A stretch of 64,000 nt of DNA from assembly GCF_020217485.1 (NCBI RefSeq), contig NZ_JAEKMI010000021.1:1-64000 (forward strand), read 5' to 3'. A program made the position numbers and the translations under genes. Positions 48,831 through 57,393 of the stretch are shown here, one piece after another. Numbering within the stretch: the first letter of the stretch is position 1; each line of letters opens with the position of its first letter. The notes beneath the pieces were generated by a model. The model worked only from the letters and a program-made list of their open reading frames with translations. It had not been told where the DNA came from and did not search any database. Source of the stretch: Mycobacterium sp. WUMAC-067 (GTDB taxonomy: Bacteria > Actinomycetota > Actinomycetes > Mycobacteriales > Mycobacteriaceae).

Positions 48831-50321
48831 TCAGATCTCCACGTCCTTGTCGTAGTGGACGTTGTCCTCGCGCCACCCGCCCAGACCGTGGCCGATGCCG
48901 GAATAATCGTCGATGAATTCGATCTGGTTGATCCACTTCGCCATCTTGAAGCCGACCTGGGTCTCCACCCGCAACCGCAGCGGCGCGCCGTGCTTGATGG
49001 GCAGTGGCATTCCGTTCATCTCGTAGGCGAGCAATGTCTGTGGCTTGTAGGCGAGTTCGAGATCGATCACCTCGTAGAACTGGCCCTCCCCTTCCGCGCT
49101 GGGCTCGTCGCGGCCCGTGTCCTGCATGGTCAGAAAGCAGATGTATTTCGCCTGCGGGAGGGGACGAACATGGTCGGCGAGTTGGGCCAGCGGAACTCCG
49201 CTCCACTGGCCGATGCTGGTCCAACCCTGCACGCAGTTGTGCATCACGCGTTGCGATTGCTGGTCGGCCAGGCCGCGCAACGCGTCCAGGTCCAGCGTCA
49301 CCGGGTTTTCCACCAGGCCGCCCACCCGCACGCGCCAGTCGACGAAGTTGTGCACGGCCATCACCTTGTACTCGGCGCTCGTCGGCGGCTTGCCGTTGAC
49401 CCGGTGTTCCTTGGAGGTCATCCGCTCGGGGTAGTTCTGCTTCGAATTCAGCGGCCGCAACAGGATTTTGCGGACGCGGGTGACGACGGCGCCGAGCACG
49501 CGGCGGACCTGAACGGGCCGCCGCAGACTCCACACCGTCGCCGCGACGTGGACGGCGACGATGGCCGCGATGATCACCAGCGAAAGCGCTGTGGCCCAAC
49601 CGATGTTGCGCACGGAACCGAAGATCATCGACGCCGTGAGCTGGCCCCAACTCCAGAAGAAGATCATCGACAGGTGGATGACGATGAAAACCACAAAGGC
49701 GATCAGGCCGAGGAAATGCAGGCTCCGCGCCCATTGCCGGCCGCCCCACATGCGCACATACCAGGGAAATGCGGCCTCGATGGCCGGTGACTGGGCGGCG
49801 CCGGTCAGGATCTGGAACGGCGCCAGCACGAAGATGACCCCGGCGTAGGTCAGCTTCTGGATGGCATCCAGCGGTTCGCCCGGCAGCAGCGGCGGCAAAT
49901 TGAAACTCATGTAGGTGACGATGTCGTTCCACGCCTCACCGAAGATCGACCACGACGCCGGCCAGTACCGGTGCCACTGGCCGGTGGCGAACAACAGGAT
50001 GTAATACGACAGCCCGACGAGGACCCAGCCGATCACCGAGAAGAAGTGCCAGTGCCGACCCATGCCCAGTTTCTTGTGGCCGGGCAACGAAAACAGCGAG
50101 TTGTAGTCCTCCTCCTCGTCGAGGGTGTCGTAGAGCTTGTTGATCGGCATTTCCTTGACCGTGAAGCGCGCCCACTCGGTGCCCGGCTTGCTGTCGTCGT
50201 GCCAGTACAACTTCGGGTGCGTGGACAAGATCTCGATGCCGCTGCGGATCACCAGCGTCAAAAACAGGACATTGAGCCAGTGGTCGATGCGCAGCCACGC
50301 CGGATAGTCGAGCACTGTCAT
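48831..50321 (-). CDS. Fusion of a cytochrome-b561-like membrane domain and a molybdopterin oxidoreductase
   Basis: The 496-residue protein joins two units. The N-terminal half (about 1-280) has several membrane segments with histidines placed like a di-haem cytochrome b (RIDHWLNVLFLTL, GRHWHFFSVIGWVLV, HFLGLIAFVVFIVIHLSM). The C-terminal half is a sulfite-oxidase/MsrP-type molybdopterin domain with the ligand Cys in MHNCVQGW and GAPLRLRVETQVGFKMAKW. Electrons would pass between quinone and an oxyanion or sulfoxide. The substrate is unknown. ATG 50321 starts the membrane part. Confidence 0.88.
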   Translation of the reverse strand: MTVLDYPAWLRIDHWLNVLFLTLVIRSGIEILSTHPKLYWHDDSKPGTEWARFTVKEMPINKLYDTLDEEEDYNSLFSLPGHKKLGMGRHWHFFSVIGWVLVGLSYYILLFATGQWHRYWPASWSIFGEAWNDIVTYMSFNLPPLLPGEPLDAIQKLTYAGVIFVLAPFQILTGAAQSPAIEAAFPWYVRMWGGRQWARSLHFLGLIAFVVFIVIHLSMIFFWSWGQLTASMIFGSVRNIGWATALSLVIIAAIVAVHVAATVWSLRRPVQVRRVLGAVVTRVRKILLRPLNSKQNYPERMTSKEHRVNGKPPTSAEYKVMAVHNFVDWRVRVGGLVENPVTLDLDALRGLADQQSQRVMHNCVQGWTSIGQWSGVPLAQLADHVRPLPQAKYICFLTMQDTGRDEPSAEGEGQFYEVIDLELAYKPQTLLAYEMNGMPLPIKHGAPLRLRVETQVGFKMAKWINQIEFIDDYSGIGHGLGGWREDNVHYDKDVEI

Positions 50322-50332
50322 GTCGTCACCGT

Positions 50333-50833
50333 TCAGTCGTGCCAGTTCTGTCGTTGCGGGTATGCCACGTTGATGCCGGACAGCACCGTGGTGTGTACGG
50401 CGATGAAGCCCCCGGCGAACGCCATGGCAAACGTCCCCGGCGCGAGGTCCCAGCGGCCGGTCACCGCCACCAGGCCCGGCAGGCTGACAAACCGGCTGAC
50501 CAGATAGATCACCAGAAACGCCGCGCACACCAGGCTGCCGGCGAACCAACCCGCTTGCGGCACAAGGGGTTTGACGGCAAACACCATCGCGGCGACCGCG
50601 CCCAGGCAGGCGGCGATCAGCACGGCCACATACACCCAGAAATAGAGCGGCAAACCCGGCCGGGTCGCCGCCACGTAGGCATGCACCGCCACCAGGCCGA
50701 TGAGCAGCGATGCGCCCAACCCGGTTACCGCGCGCGGCAAATCGAAGGCGACGTAGCCGTTGAGCGTGAGCAGGGGCGAGGACAGCACCTTGTGCCACGC
50801 TTTGAGCCCCAGTCGCCCCAAAAGACCGGCCAT
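50333..50833 (-). CDS. Four-segment membrane protein upstream of the molybdo-oxidoreductase
   Basis: The 166-residue protein has four hydrophobic segments (LGASLLIGLVAVHAYVA, LYFWVYVAVLIAACLGAVAAMVF and two more). No family is certain. It lies 11 bases upstream of the cytochrome-b/molybdopterin gene, so it is likely its partner in the membrane. Start ATG 50833. Confidence 0.75.
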   Translation of the reverse strand: MAGLLGRLGLKAWHKVLSSPLLTLNGYVAFDLPRAVTGLGASLLIGLVAVHAYVAATRPGLPLYFWVYVAVLIAACLGAVAAMVFAVKPLVPQAGWFAGSLVCAAFLVIYLVSRFVSLPGLVAVTGRWDLAPGTFAMAFAGGFIAVHTTVLSGINVAYPQRQNWHD

Positions 50834-50967
50834 TGCGGCTGACTACCCCGCCTGATCGGCGCACAAACGGCGACAACGCGACCGCGACCGGCTCACTGCG
50901 CGGCGCGGGCGAAGCCCACTGCCCCCGCGGGCGGGGCCTTACCCGATCGGTGGCGTGATAATCACCC

Positions 50968-52146
50968 TCACTGCGCTTTTCGTGCCGCGGCGCAGCGCGC
51001 GACCGGCGAACCGACCAGCCGGAATTCCTCGCTCTTGTCGAGCTGGGGATCGACCCCCTCCTGGAAGAGGATGATGATGTCCGAGCCACCGAACTGGAAG
51101 TAGCCGAACTCCTCCCCTTTTGCCATGTGTTTGCCGGGCACCGCGGTGAGGACCACCGACGACACGTGGGCCATGCCGACCGGAATGACCGCCACGATGC
51201 CGATATCGCCGCAGTCCGACTGCGAGGTGTCGATGGTGACCACGCCGCGGGTCTGGGAGAACTCGTAGCCGCTGCTGGCGCTGTCGCTGGAGGCGAACTC
51301 GTGATCTTTTAGGCCGACCCGCATGAAGACTTTCCCGTTGATTCGGAAGGACTCCCTGACCAGTCCCGCGACCGGCAGGTGGTAGCGGTGATAGGCGTGC
51401 ACCGGCAGCATGTAATGGACGAAGGTGCCGCGCGCGAAGCTCTCGCTGTATTGGCTGCCTTCGATGAGTTGCTTGATATTGCCGTACTTTTCGTTCTTGA
51501 CGGTGGTGGCCGGGATGCTCGAGTCGGCGTCGATGTCGTAGGCGTGCTGGTATTTGCAGTCGGCCGGTGAGGTCACCACCAGATTGGTGGTCGGCTCGAC
51601 GATCGGGCGCAGCCCCCCGTTGATCTCCCGCGCGATGAACTGGTTGGCGGTCAGCCATCCGCTGGGCGCGTTCGGCGCACCGTCGACCAGTGACTCATGG
51701 ATGCGGTACTCCGGCGCATTGTCGATGAACGACTGCAGGGCTTCGGGGCTGAACGACTCCGGCGTGTCCAAAAAACTCCCCCACTGCCGGGCGAACTCGG
51801 TCAGCCATTCCCGGAAGTCACCGGACCCCTGCGCGGGCTCGTCGCCCTGGTCGACGAGGAAGTAGAAGTGCGCCATGCGATCGCTGACCTCTTGCGCCTG
51901 CCGGTTTTCGTTCTTCCAGGCGTCGGCGTCCGACTCCTGCGGCACCCATCGGATGAAGCGCTTCAGGTAGGCCTCGTACTCGCCGACGTCGCGCGGCCAC
52001 TCGAGCGCCGCATACAGGTCCGGGTTCAGTTCGGACCCGGCCCGCTCGCGCGCGGTCTGCAGCGACCGCTCGAGCCGATCGGCCAGGCCCTGTTCCTTGT
52101 CGAGGACGTCGCGAAGCGCCTTGATGACGGTGTCCGGCTCGCTCAT
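50968..52146 (-). CDS. Phosphatidylserine decarboxylase-like protein
   Basis: The C-terminal 220 residues of this 392-residue protein match phosphatidylserine decarboxylases: VTSPADCKYQ (catalytic Asp region), YMLPVHAYHRYHLPVAG (His motif) and FGYFQFGGSDIIILF, where GGS is the self-cleavage site that forms the pyruvoyl group (often LGST). The N-terminal 170 residues are unlike the short bacterial Psd and have no signal. It may decarboxylate PS or another substrate. Psd of the main locus is elsewhere, so this is a second paralog. Confidence 0.82.
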   Translation of the reverse strand: MSEPDTVIKALRDVLDKEQGLADRLERSLQTARERAGSELNPDLYAALEWPRDVGEYEAYLKRFIRWVPQESDADAWKNENRQAQEVSDRMAHFYFLVDQGDEPAQGSGDFREWLTEFARQWGSFLDTPESFSPEALQSFIDNAPEYRIHESLVDGAPNAPSGWLTANQFIAREINGGLRPIVEPTTNLVVTSPADCKYQHAYDIDADSSIPATTVKNEKYGNIKQLIEGSQYSESFARGTFVHYMLPVHAYHRYHLPVAGLVRESFRINGKVFMRVGLKDHEFASSDSASSGYEFSQTRGVVTIDTSQSDCGDIGIVAVIPVGMAHVSSVVLTAVPGKHMAKGEEFGYFQFGGSDIIILFQEGVDPQLDKSEEFRLVGSPVARCAAARKAQ

Positions 52147-52473
52147 ATCACTGCTCCTTTGTCGTGGCCATAGGGCTCGACGCGCACCGAGCGCTTCGGA
52201 GCCACGTCGGCCGCGTACCCCCGCTCCCGGGCGGCAAACGGGCTGCGAGTCGCGGCGGTTCGCGCCCGGTTCGCGGCGCCGAACATTGAGTGTTTGGTTC
52301 GGCGCCTAGCGGGGTGGGCACGGCGCTCGGGTGGATCTGATGCGTCGGCTTCACCTACTCCACCCGTATCGCTGCTCGCCGCCAAACAACAAGGCGCGCC
52401 GGCAATTTGGTGTTCCGGCCCCGCGGTCGGCTTACGAGCGAACTCAAGGCCTGCGTCGCCGGACGATTCCCGC
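52147..52473. other. Intergenic region between the Psd-like and ChaB-like genes
   Basis: No gene is supported. It contains a perfect 10-base hairpin at 52275-52306 and the promoter region for the Psd-like gene. Confidence 0.6.
52275..52306 (-). terminator. Perfect hairpin between the ChaB-like and Psd-like genes
   Basis: GGCGCCGAAC and GTTCGGCGCC flank a 12-base loop. It may end ChaB-like transcription about 170 bases after its stop, or fold in the Psd leader. No T run is present, so the type is uncertain. Confidence 0.45.
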
Positions 52474-52887
52474 TCAGCGGCCGCGGACCCGGCGATTGTG
52501 CTTCTTGATCGCGTCGACCAGCTCCGACTTGTTCATCGTCGACCGGCCCGGAACGTCGAGCCGGCGGGCCACGTCGAGCAGATGCTTTTTGCTCGCGTTG
52601 GCGTCGACGCCCTCGGCCGACTCGCCGGACGGTCGTAGCCCACCACGCTCGGCGCGCTCGTCGGACGGGCCCTTCTGCTCCTTGGGTTCCCAGTGGTCCC
52701 CGACCTTTTCGAAACTGTGCTTGACGGCGGCGTAAGCCACTCGGTGGGCCCGCTCCTCGCTGCCGTACTGATCTGCGGCCGCATCGTGGGATTTCGCGAA
52801 CGTGCGTTGGGCTTTGGCGTTGGAACGCCGCAAAGTGCTGGGCAATTCACTCTTTTTGGGCGCTCCGCCTTTCGTCGTCTTCGGCAT
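52474..52887 (-). CDS. ChaB-like protein with Rho-N-like C-terminus
   Basis: The 137-residue protein starts MPKTTKGGAPKKSELPSTL and has the ChaB pattern (SEERAHRVAYAAVKHSFEKVGDHWE). The last 40 residues (KKHLLDVARRLDVPGRSTMNKSELVDAIKKHN) form a Rho-N/SAP-like helix-extended-loop-helix that could bind nucleic acid. ChaB itself is linked to cation transport regulation in E. coli, so the name says little about its role here. Start ATG 52887. Confidence 0.8.
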   Translation of the reverse strand: MPKTTKGGAPKKSELPSTLRRSNAKAQRTFAKSHDAAADQYGSEERAHRVAYAAVKHSFEKVGDHWEPKEQKGPSDERAERGGLRPSGESAEGVDANASKKHLLDVARRLDVPGRSTMNKSELVDAIKKHNRRVRGR

Positions 52888-53000
52888 CGAACCTCCTCGT
52901 GCGCCACAAGCGGTGCAGGAAACGTGTTACCGCAGTCGGTTACCCCGTTGCGGGCCGGGCAATCGCCGTCCGGGAAATGTGCGCGTCGGCCGGCGGAAAT

Positions 53001-53019
53001 ATGTCAACATGGTTGACAT
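53001..53019. promoter_or_regulatory. Perfect palindrome at the marR start, likely autoregulatory operator
   Basis: ATGTCAACATGGTTGACAT has two perfect 8-base arms around a 3-base centre that is itself the ATG at 53009. Such 15-20-base palindromes at the start of marR genes are typical MarR-family operators, so self-repression is likely. Confidence 0.7.
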
Positions 53020-53434
53020 GAATCAGGACGACGCCCCGCTGGGTTATTTGCTCTACCGGGTGGCGACGGTGCTGCGGCCAGAGGTTGCCGCCGTGTTGAG
53101 TCCGCTGGGCCTGGCCCTGCCCGAATTCGTTTGCCTGCGCATCCTTTCGATGTACCCGGGAATGTCGAGCGCCGAGTTGTCCCGCCACGCGGGCGTCACC
53201 CCGCAGGCGATGAACACGGTGCTGCGCAAACTGGAAGACGTCGGCGCGGTGGCGCGGCCCTCGTCGGTGTCGTCCGGGCGCGCGCTACCGGCCAACCTGA
53301 CCGGCCAGGGCCGCGCCCTGCTCAAGCGCGCCGAGGCGGCGGTCCGCGGCGCCGACGCGCGGATCCTGAGCAAGCTCACCGACACGCAGCAGCGCGAATT
53401 CAAAAGGATGCTCGAAAAACTCGGGACCGATTAG
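53009..53434 (+). CDS. MarR-family transcriptional regulator (Rv2887-like)
   Basis: The 141-residue winged-helix regulator shows the MarR core: LPEFVCLRILSMYPGMSSAELSRHAGVTPQAMNTVLRKLEDVGAVAR. Its M. tuberculosis orthologue (Rv2887) controls a methyltransferase and affects drug susceptibility; whether this holds here is unknown. The start is ATG 53009 or 53018, both inside or at the end of the palindrome; the second gives 138 residues, closest to the relative. The transcript may be leaderless, since no good SD is seen. Confidence 0.9.
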   Translation: MVDMNQDDAPLGYLLYRVATVLRPEVAAVLSPLGLALPEFVCLRILSMYPGMSSAELSRHAGVTPQAMNTVLRKLEDVGAVARPSSVSSGRALPANLTGQGRALLKRAEAAVRGADARILSKLTDTQQREFKRMLEKLGTD

Positions 53435-53443
53435 CGGGCCCCA

Positions 53444-54850
53444 TCACCCGGCGTCCTGGATGGGCGCCCAGGGCCGCGCCTCCTCGAGCTCGTAGGCCAG
53501 TTCGAGCAGCAGCGACTCCTGCCCCATACCGGTCGACAGCATCATGCCCACCGGCATGCCGTGCGCGGACTGGGCCAACGGCAGCGAGATCGCAGGTTCA
53601 CCGGTGACGTTGTGCAGCGGGGTGAACGACACCCACTCGATCAGCCGGGTGATGACCTGCTGATAATCGGTCGGCGCCAGGACCCCGATGCGGGGTGTCT
53701 CGTCGGCAAGGGTCGGCGTGAGCACCGCGTCGTAGGTGCCGAAGAACCGCGCGGTGCGCCGCCGCGCCCCCCGCAGGCGCATGATCGCCGACGGGAGCCG
53801 GTGCAGGTGGCGGCTGGTGTGTCGGGCAAGGCCCAGCGTCAGGCAATCCAGCTTGGCGCGGTCGAACGTCGCGCCGAACATATGTCGTCCGCTGCGCACC
53901 TGGGCCAGCGCCAAAAAGCCCCAATACAGCACGAAATCGTCGACGAAGCTGGCCGCCACCGGCGGTTGGTCGACGTGTTCGACCCGGTGGCCCTGCTCCT
54001 CGAGCAGGCCGGCCGACTTCAGCGTCAGCTCCCGCAGCGCGGGACTGCACTCGCGCTGTATCGAGCGGGTCACCACCGCGATCCGCAACCGCTGCCGGCC
54101 GGGGCCGGTGACGTCCCCGACCGGGGCCAGCTTGGGGTTGCGCCAGATCCGCTCGGCCTCCCGGTAGAACGCGGCGGTGTCGCGCACCGAACGCGTCACC
54201 ACGCCGTTGACGACGACGCCGACCGGCATCCGGCGCAGCGTCGCGTCCAGCGGTAGTCGGCCGCGCGACGGTTTGAGCCCGACCAGCCCGTTGCAGGAAG
54301 CCGGGATGCGGATGGAGCCGCCGCCGTCGTTGGCGTGCGCGATGGGCACCACACCGGCGGCGACGAACGCCCCCGACCCCGATGATGATGCGCCGGCACT
54401 GTATTCGGTGTCCCACGGGTTGCGGACCGGGCCCAGCCGCGGGTGTTCGGCCGACGCGCTGAAACCGAATTCCGACAACTGTGTCTTGCCCAGCGAGGTC
54501 AACCCGGTGGCCAGGTACAGCTGGGTGAACACGCTGTCGGTGACGGCGTCCCGGCGCGTCCACGCATCGGTGCCGTGCATCGTGGGCTGGCCCGCGACGT
54601 CGACGTTGTCCTTGATGAACGTCGGGACGCCGCAGAAGTAGCCGCTCGCAGCGTCCGACACGGCGGCCCGCGCTTGCTGAAATCCCGCGTACGCCAACCC
54701 GTTTAGGGCCGGGTCGACGGCTTCGGTGCGGGCGATCGCCGCCTCCACCGCCTCGGCCCGGCCGACCCGCCCGGAGCGGATGGCCTCGGCGAGGCCGACC
54801 GCGTCGAGATCGCCGAGCGCGTCGTCGCCGAAGGCGTGCACGTGTCGCAT
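53444..54850 (-). CDS. amiC: Amidase-signature enzyme AmiC
   Basis: The 468-residue amidase has the Ser-cisSer-Lys catalytic triad in IKDNVDVAG (Lys, about 80), GASSSGSGAFVAAG (cis-Ser, about 155) and DGGGSIRIPASCNGLVGLKPSRGR (nucleophile Ser). It hydrolyses amide bonds; the substrate is not known. In mycobacteria AmiC can activate indolyl- or pyrazinamide-like amides. It ends tail to tail with the marR gene. Start: frame begins MRHVHAFGDD. Confidence 0.93.
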   Translation of the reverse strand: MRHVHAFGDDALGDLDAVGLAEAIRSGRVGRAEAVEAAIARTEAVDPALNGLAYAGFQQARAAVSDAASGYFCGVPTFIKDNVDVAGQPTMHGTDAWTRRDAVTDSVFTQLYLATGLTSLGKTQLSEFGFSASAEHPRLGPVRNPWDTEYSAGASSSGSGAFVAAGVVPIAHANDGGGSIRIPASCNGLVGLKPSRGRLPLDATLRRMPVGVVVNGVVTRSVRDTAAFYREAERIWRNPKLAPVGDVTGPGRQRLRIAVVTRSIQRECSPALRELTLKSAGLLEEQGHRVEHVDQPPVAASFVDDFVLYWGFLALAQVRSGRHMFGATFDRAKLDCLTLGLARHTSRHLHRLPSAIMRLRGARRRTARFFGTYDAVLTPTLADETPRIGVLAPTDYQQVITRLIEWVSFTPLHNVTGEPAISLPLAQSAHGMPVGMMLSTGMGQESLLLELAYELEEARPWAPIQDAG

Positions 54851-54918
54851 AGCAGTGACGCTAACGCGCCCACGCGACCGCCGGGAGGTTTCCCGGCTTG
54901 TTCGGCGGCGGGTGGCCG

Positions 54919-55734
54919 TTAGGCCTGACCCACCTCGAAGCGCACGAACCGCGTCACCGTCACACCCGCGTCGTCGAGCAGGGCCTTGACCGTCTTCTTG
55001 CTGTCGGACACCGACGGCTGCTCGAGCAGCACGGCGTCCTTGAAGAAGCCGTTCAACCGTCCCTCGACGATCTTGGGCAGGGCCTGCTCCGGCTTGCCCT
55101 CCGCCTTGGCGGTTTCCTCGGCGATGCGGCGCTCGCTGGTCACCACGTCCTCGGGCACGTCGTCGCGAGACAGGTAGCGGGCCTTGAGCGCGGCGATCTG
55201 CAGGGCGACGGCGTGGGCGGCCTCTTTGTCCGATCCTTGGTACTCGACCAGCACGCCCACCGCCGGCGGCAGATCCGCGGCCCGCCGGTGCAGGTACGCC
55301 TCGACGGTGCCGTCGAAGTTCGCCACGCGGCGCAACTCCAACTTCTCACCGATCTTGGCCGACAGCTCGGCGATCGCCTGCTCGACGGTCTTGTCACCGA
55401 TCGCGGCGGCCTTGAGTTCGTCGAGGTCCTTGGCCTTCGACGACACGGCCGCGGCCACGATCTGGTCGGCCAGCGCCTGGAACTCCGCGTTCTTGGCGAC
55501 GAAGTCGGTCTCGCTGTTCAGCTCGATGAGCGCGCCGCCCTGGGTTGCGACCAGGCCCTCGGCCGTGGCCCGCTCGGCACGCTTGCCGACGTCCTTGGCG
55601 CCCTTGATCCGGAGCGCCTCGACCGCCTTGTCGAAGTCGCCGTCGCTTTCGGCAAGCGCGTTCTTGCAGTCGAGCATGCCGGCACCGGTGAGTTCCCGAA
55701 GCCGCTTGACGTCGGCAGCGGTGAAGTTCGCCAA
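54919..55734 (-). CDS. tsf: Translation elongation factor Ts
   Basis: EF-Ts exchanges GDP for GTP on EF-Tu. The 271 residues match the mycobacterial protein. The N-terminal UBA-like part ends in LRELTGAGMLDCKNALAESDGD, and the core has LNSETDFVAKN. It lies 12 bases after rpsB in the usual rpsB-tsf pair. Start ATG 55734. Confidence 0.97.
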   Translation of the reverse strand: MANFTAADVKRLRELTGAGMLDCKNALAESDGDFDKAVEALRIKGAKDVGKRAERATAEGLVATQGGALIELNSETDFVAKNAEFQALADQIVAAAVSSKAKDLDELKAAAIGDKTVEQAIAELSAKIGEKLELRRVANFDGTVEAYLHRRAADLPPAVGVLVEYQGSDKEAAHAVALQIAALKARYLSRDDVPEDVVTSERRIAEETAKAEGKPEQALPKIVEGRLNGFFKDAVLLEQPSVSDSKKTVKALLDDAGVTVTRFVRFEVGQA

Positions 55735-55746
55735 TGTTCAGCCTTC

Positions 55747-56592
55747 CTAGGAGGATTCAGTAGTTGGTTCGGAGGTGCCCGCAGCGGCTTCGGTGGGGGC
55801 AGCCGATGGAGCGGTCGCAGCGGCCGAGGCCAGCAGTTCCTGCTCCCATTCGGGCAGCGGCTCGGCGGCCTCTGCCTCGGGCTTGCCGTCGCCGCGGCCG
55901 ACCCCGGCGCGCGCTTGCAGGCCCTCGGCGACCGCCGAGGCGATGACCTTGGTCAGCAACGCGGCCGAACGGATCGCGTCGTCGTTGCCCGGAATCGGGT
56001 AGTCGACCTCGTCGGGGTCGCAGTTGGTGTCCAGGATCGCGATGACCGGGATGCCGAGCTTGCGGGCCTCACCGACCGCGATGTGCTCCTTGTTGGTGTC
56101 GACGACCCAGATCGCCGACGGCACCTTGGCCATGTCGCGGATACCGCCGAGGCTGCGGTCCAGCTTGTTCTTCTCGCGGGTCAGCATCAAGATTTCCTTC
56201 TTGGTGCGGCCCTCGAAGCCACCGGTCTGCTCCATCGCCTCGAGCTCCTTGAGGCGCTGCAGCCGCTTGTGCACGGTGGAGAAGTTTGTCAGCATGCCGC
56301 CCAGCCAGCGCTGGTTCACGTACGGCATGCCGACGCGGGTCGCCTCGGCGGCGACGGACTCCTGAGCCTGCTTCTTGGTGCCGACGAACAGCACGCTGCC
56401 GCCGTGGGCGACGGTTTCCTTGACGAATTCGTATGCCTGGTCGATGAAGGTCAGCGTCTGCTGCAGGTCGATGATGTAGATGCCGTTGCGGTCGGTGAAG
56501 ATGAACCGCTTCATCTTGGGATTCCAGCGACGGGTCTGGTGCCCGAAGTGGGTGCCGCTGTCAAGCAGCTGCTTCATGGTTACGACGGCCAT
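55747..56592 (-). CDS. rpsB: 30S ribosomal protein S2
   Basis: S2 binds the 30S subunit and is needed for S1 attachment. The 281 residues start MAVVTMKQLLDSGTHFGHQTRRWNPKM and contain FTDRNGIYIIDLQQT, RWLGGMLTNF and IAILDTNCDPDEVDYPIPGNDDA. The C-terminal tail (about 230-281) is Ala/Glu-rich and variable. It heads rpsB-tsf and is divergent from the M23 peptidase gene across 300 bases of open space that holds their promoters. Confidence 0.97.
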   Translation of the reverse strand: MAVVTMKQLLDSGTHFGHQTRRWNPKMKRFIFTDRNGIYIIDLQQTLTFIDQAYEFVKETVAHGGSVLFVGTKKQAQESVAAEATRVGMPYVNQRWLGGMLTNFSTVHKRLQRLKELEAMEQTGGFEGRTKKEILMLTREKNKLDRSLGGIRDMAKVPSAIWVVDTNKEHIAVGEARKLGIPVIAILDTNCDPDEVDYPIPGNDDAIRSAALLTKVIASAVAEGLQARAGVGRGDGKPEAEAAEPLPEWEQELLASAAATAPSAAPTEAAAGTSEPTTESS

Positions 56593-56892
56593 GGTTGTGC
56601 CTTACGTGTGTCGGTTGTCGCCTGGCATCGGGTGAAGCCGGGCCCTGGCGCCTGCTGCGATGCCGGACCCGGCCGGGAAACCCGGCCGAGACCGCCCGGC
56701 ATGCGATTGCGTTCTCCTCGTGGAACCGGAGACGCGATGCGGACGCGCGAAGTCAGCCCGCGGACGAGCTGCGACCAGCAGTTTACACCGGTTCGGCGGG
56801 TGCTTTTGCCACGCTTCCCCAAGCGGGGGCGTCGTCCACAGAGACGGCCGGGCCGGGTGGCCGCGCCCGGCGCGCCGCGGTGAACTGCCTGG

Positions 56893-57393
56893 ATGCGGTG
56901 GATCGCGCTGGCGTTGAGTGCGGCCCTGGTCAGCGCGGTGCCGGCGGCCGCCGACGACGATCGCCTGGACTGGCCGCTGCGCCCGCCGCCGGCCGTCACC
57001 CGTTCCTTCGACGCCCCGGTGCAGGATTGGCATCCCGGCCACCGCGGTGTGGACCTGGCCGGCGCCGCCGGCCAGCCGGTGTACGCCGCGGGCGGGGCCA
57101 CCGTGGTGTTCGCCGGGTTGCTGGCCGGACGGCCGGTGGTGTCGCTGGCTCATCCCGGGGGTTTGCGCACCAGCTACGAGCCGGTCCGGGCGGCCGTGCG
57201 GGCCGGGCAGTCGGTAACGGCCGGGACCGTGATCGGCGCGTTGGTGCCCGGCCATCCGGGGTGTCGGGCCGCGGCGTGTTTGCACTGGGGCGCGATGTGG
57301 GGTCCGGCGTCGGGGGCGCGCTATGTCGATCCGCTGGGCCTGCTGAAGTCGACCCCGATCCGACTCAAACCGCTACAGCCGCCGGGCGGCGCT
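56893..57393 (+). CDS. M23-family peptidoglycan peptidase (Rv2891-like), 3' end not resolved
   Basis: The frame starts with a signal peptide (MRWIALALSAALVSAVPAAA) and an M23/LytM-like domain: HPGHRGVDLAGAAGQPVYAAGGATVVFAG contains the HxxxD zinc half-site, and CLHWGAMWGPASGARYVDPLGLL the second (HxG, here HWG). Secreted M23 enzymes cut peptidoglycan peptides. Homologues end just after the LKP motif, but here no in-frame stop occurs until 59545. The frame runs on antisense to xerC and the lactate-oxidase gene. A missing stop or a frameshift is likely; 57393 marks where the recognisable part ends. Confidence 0.75.
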
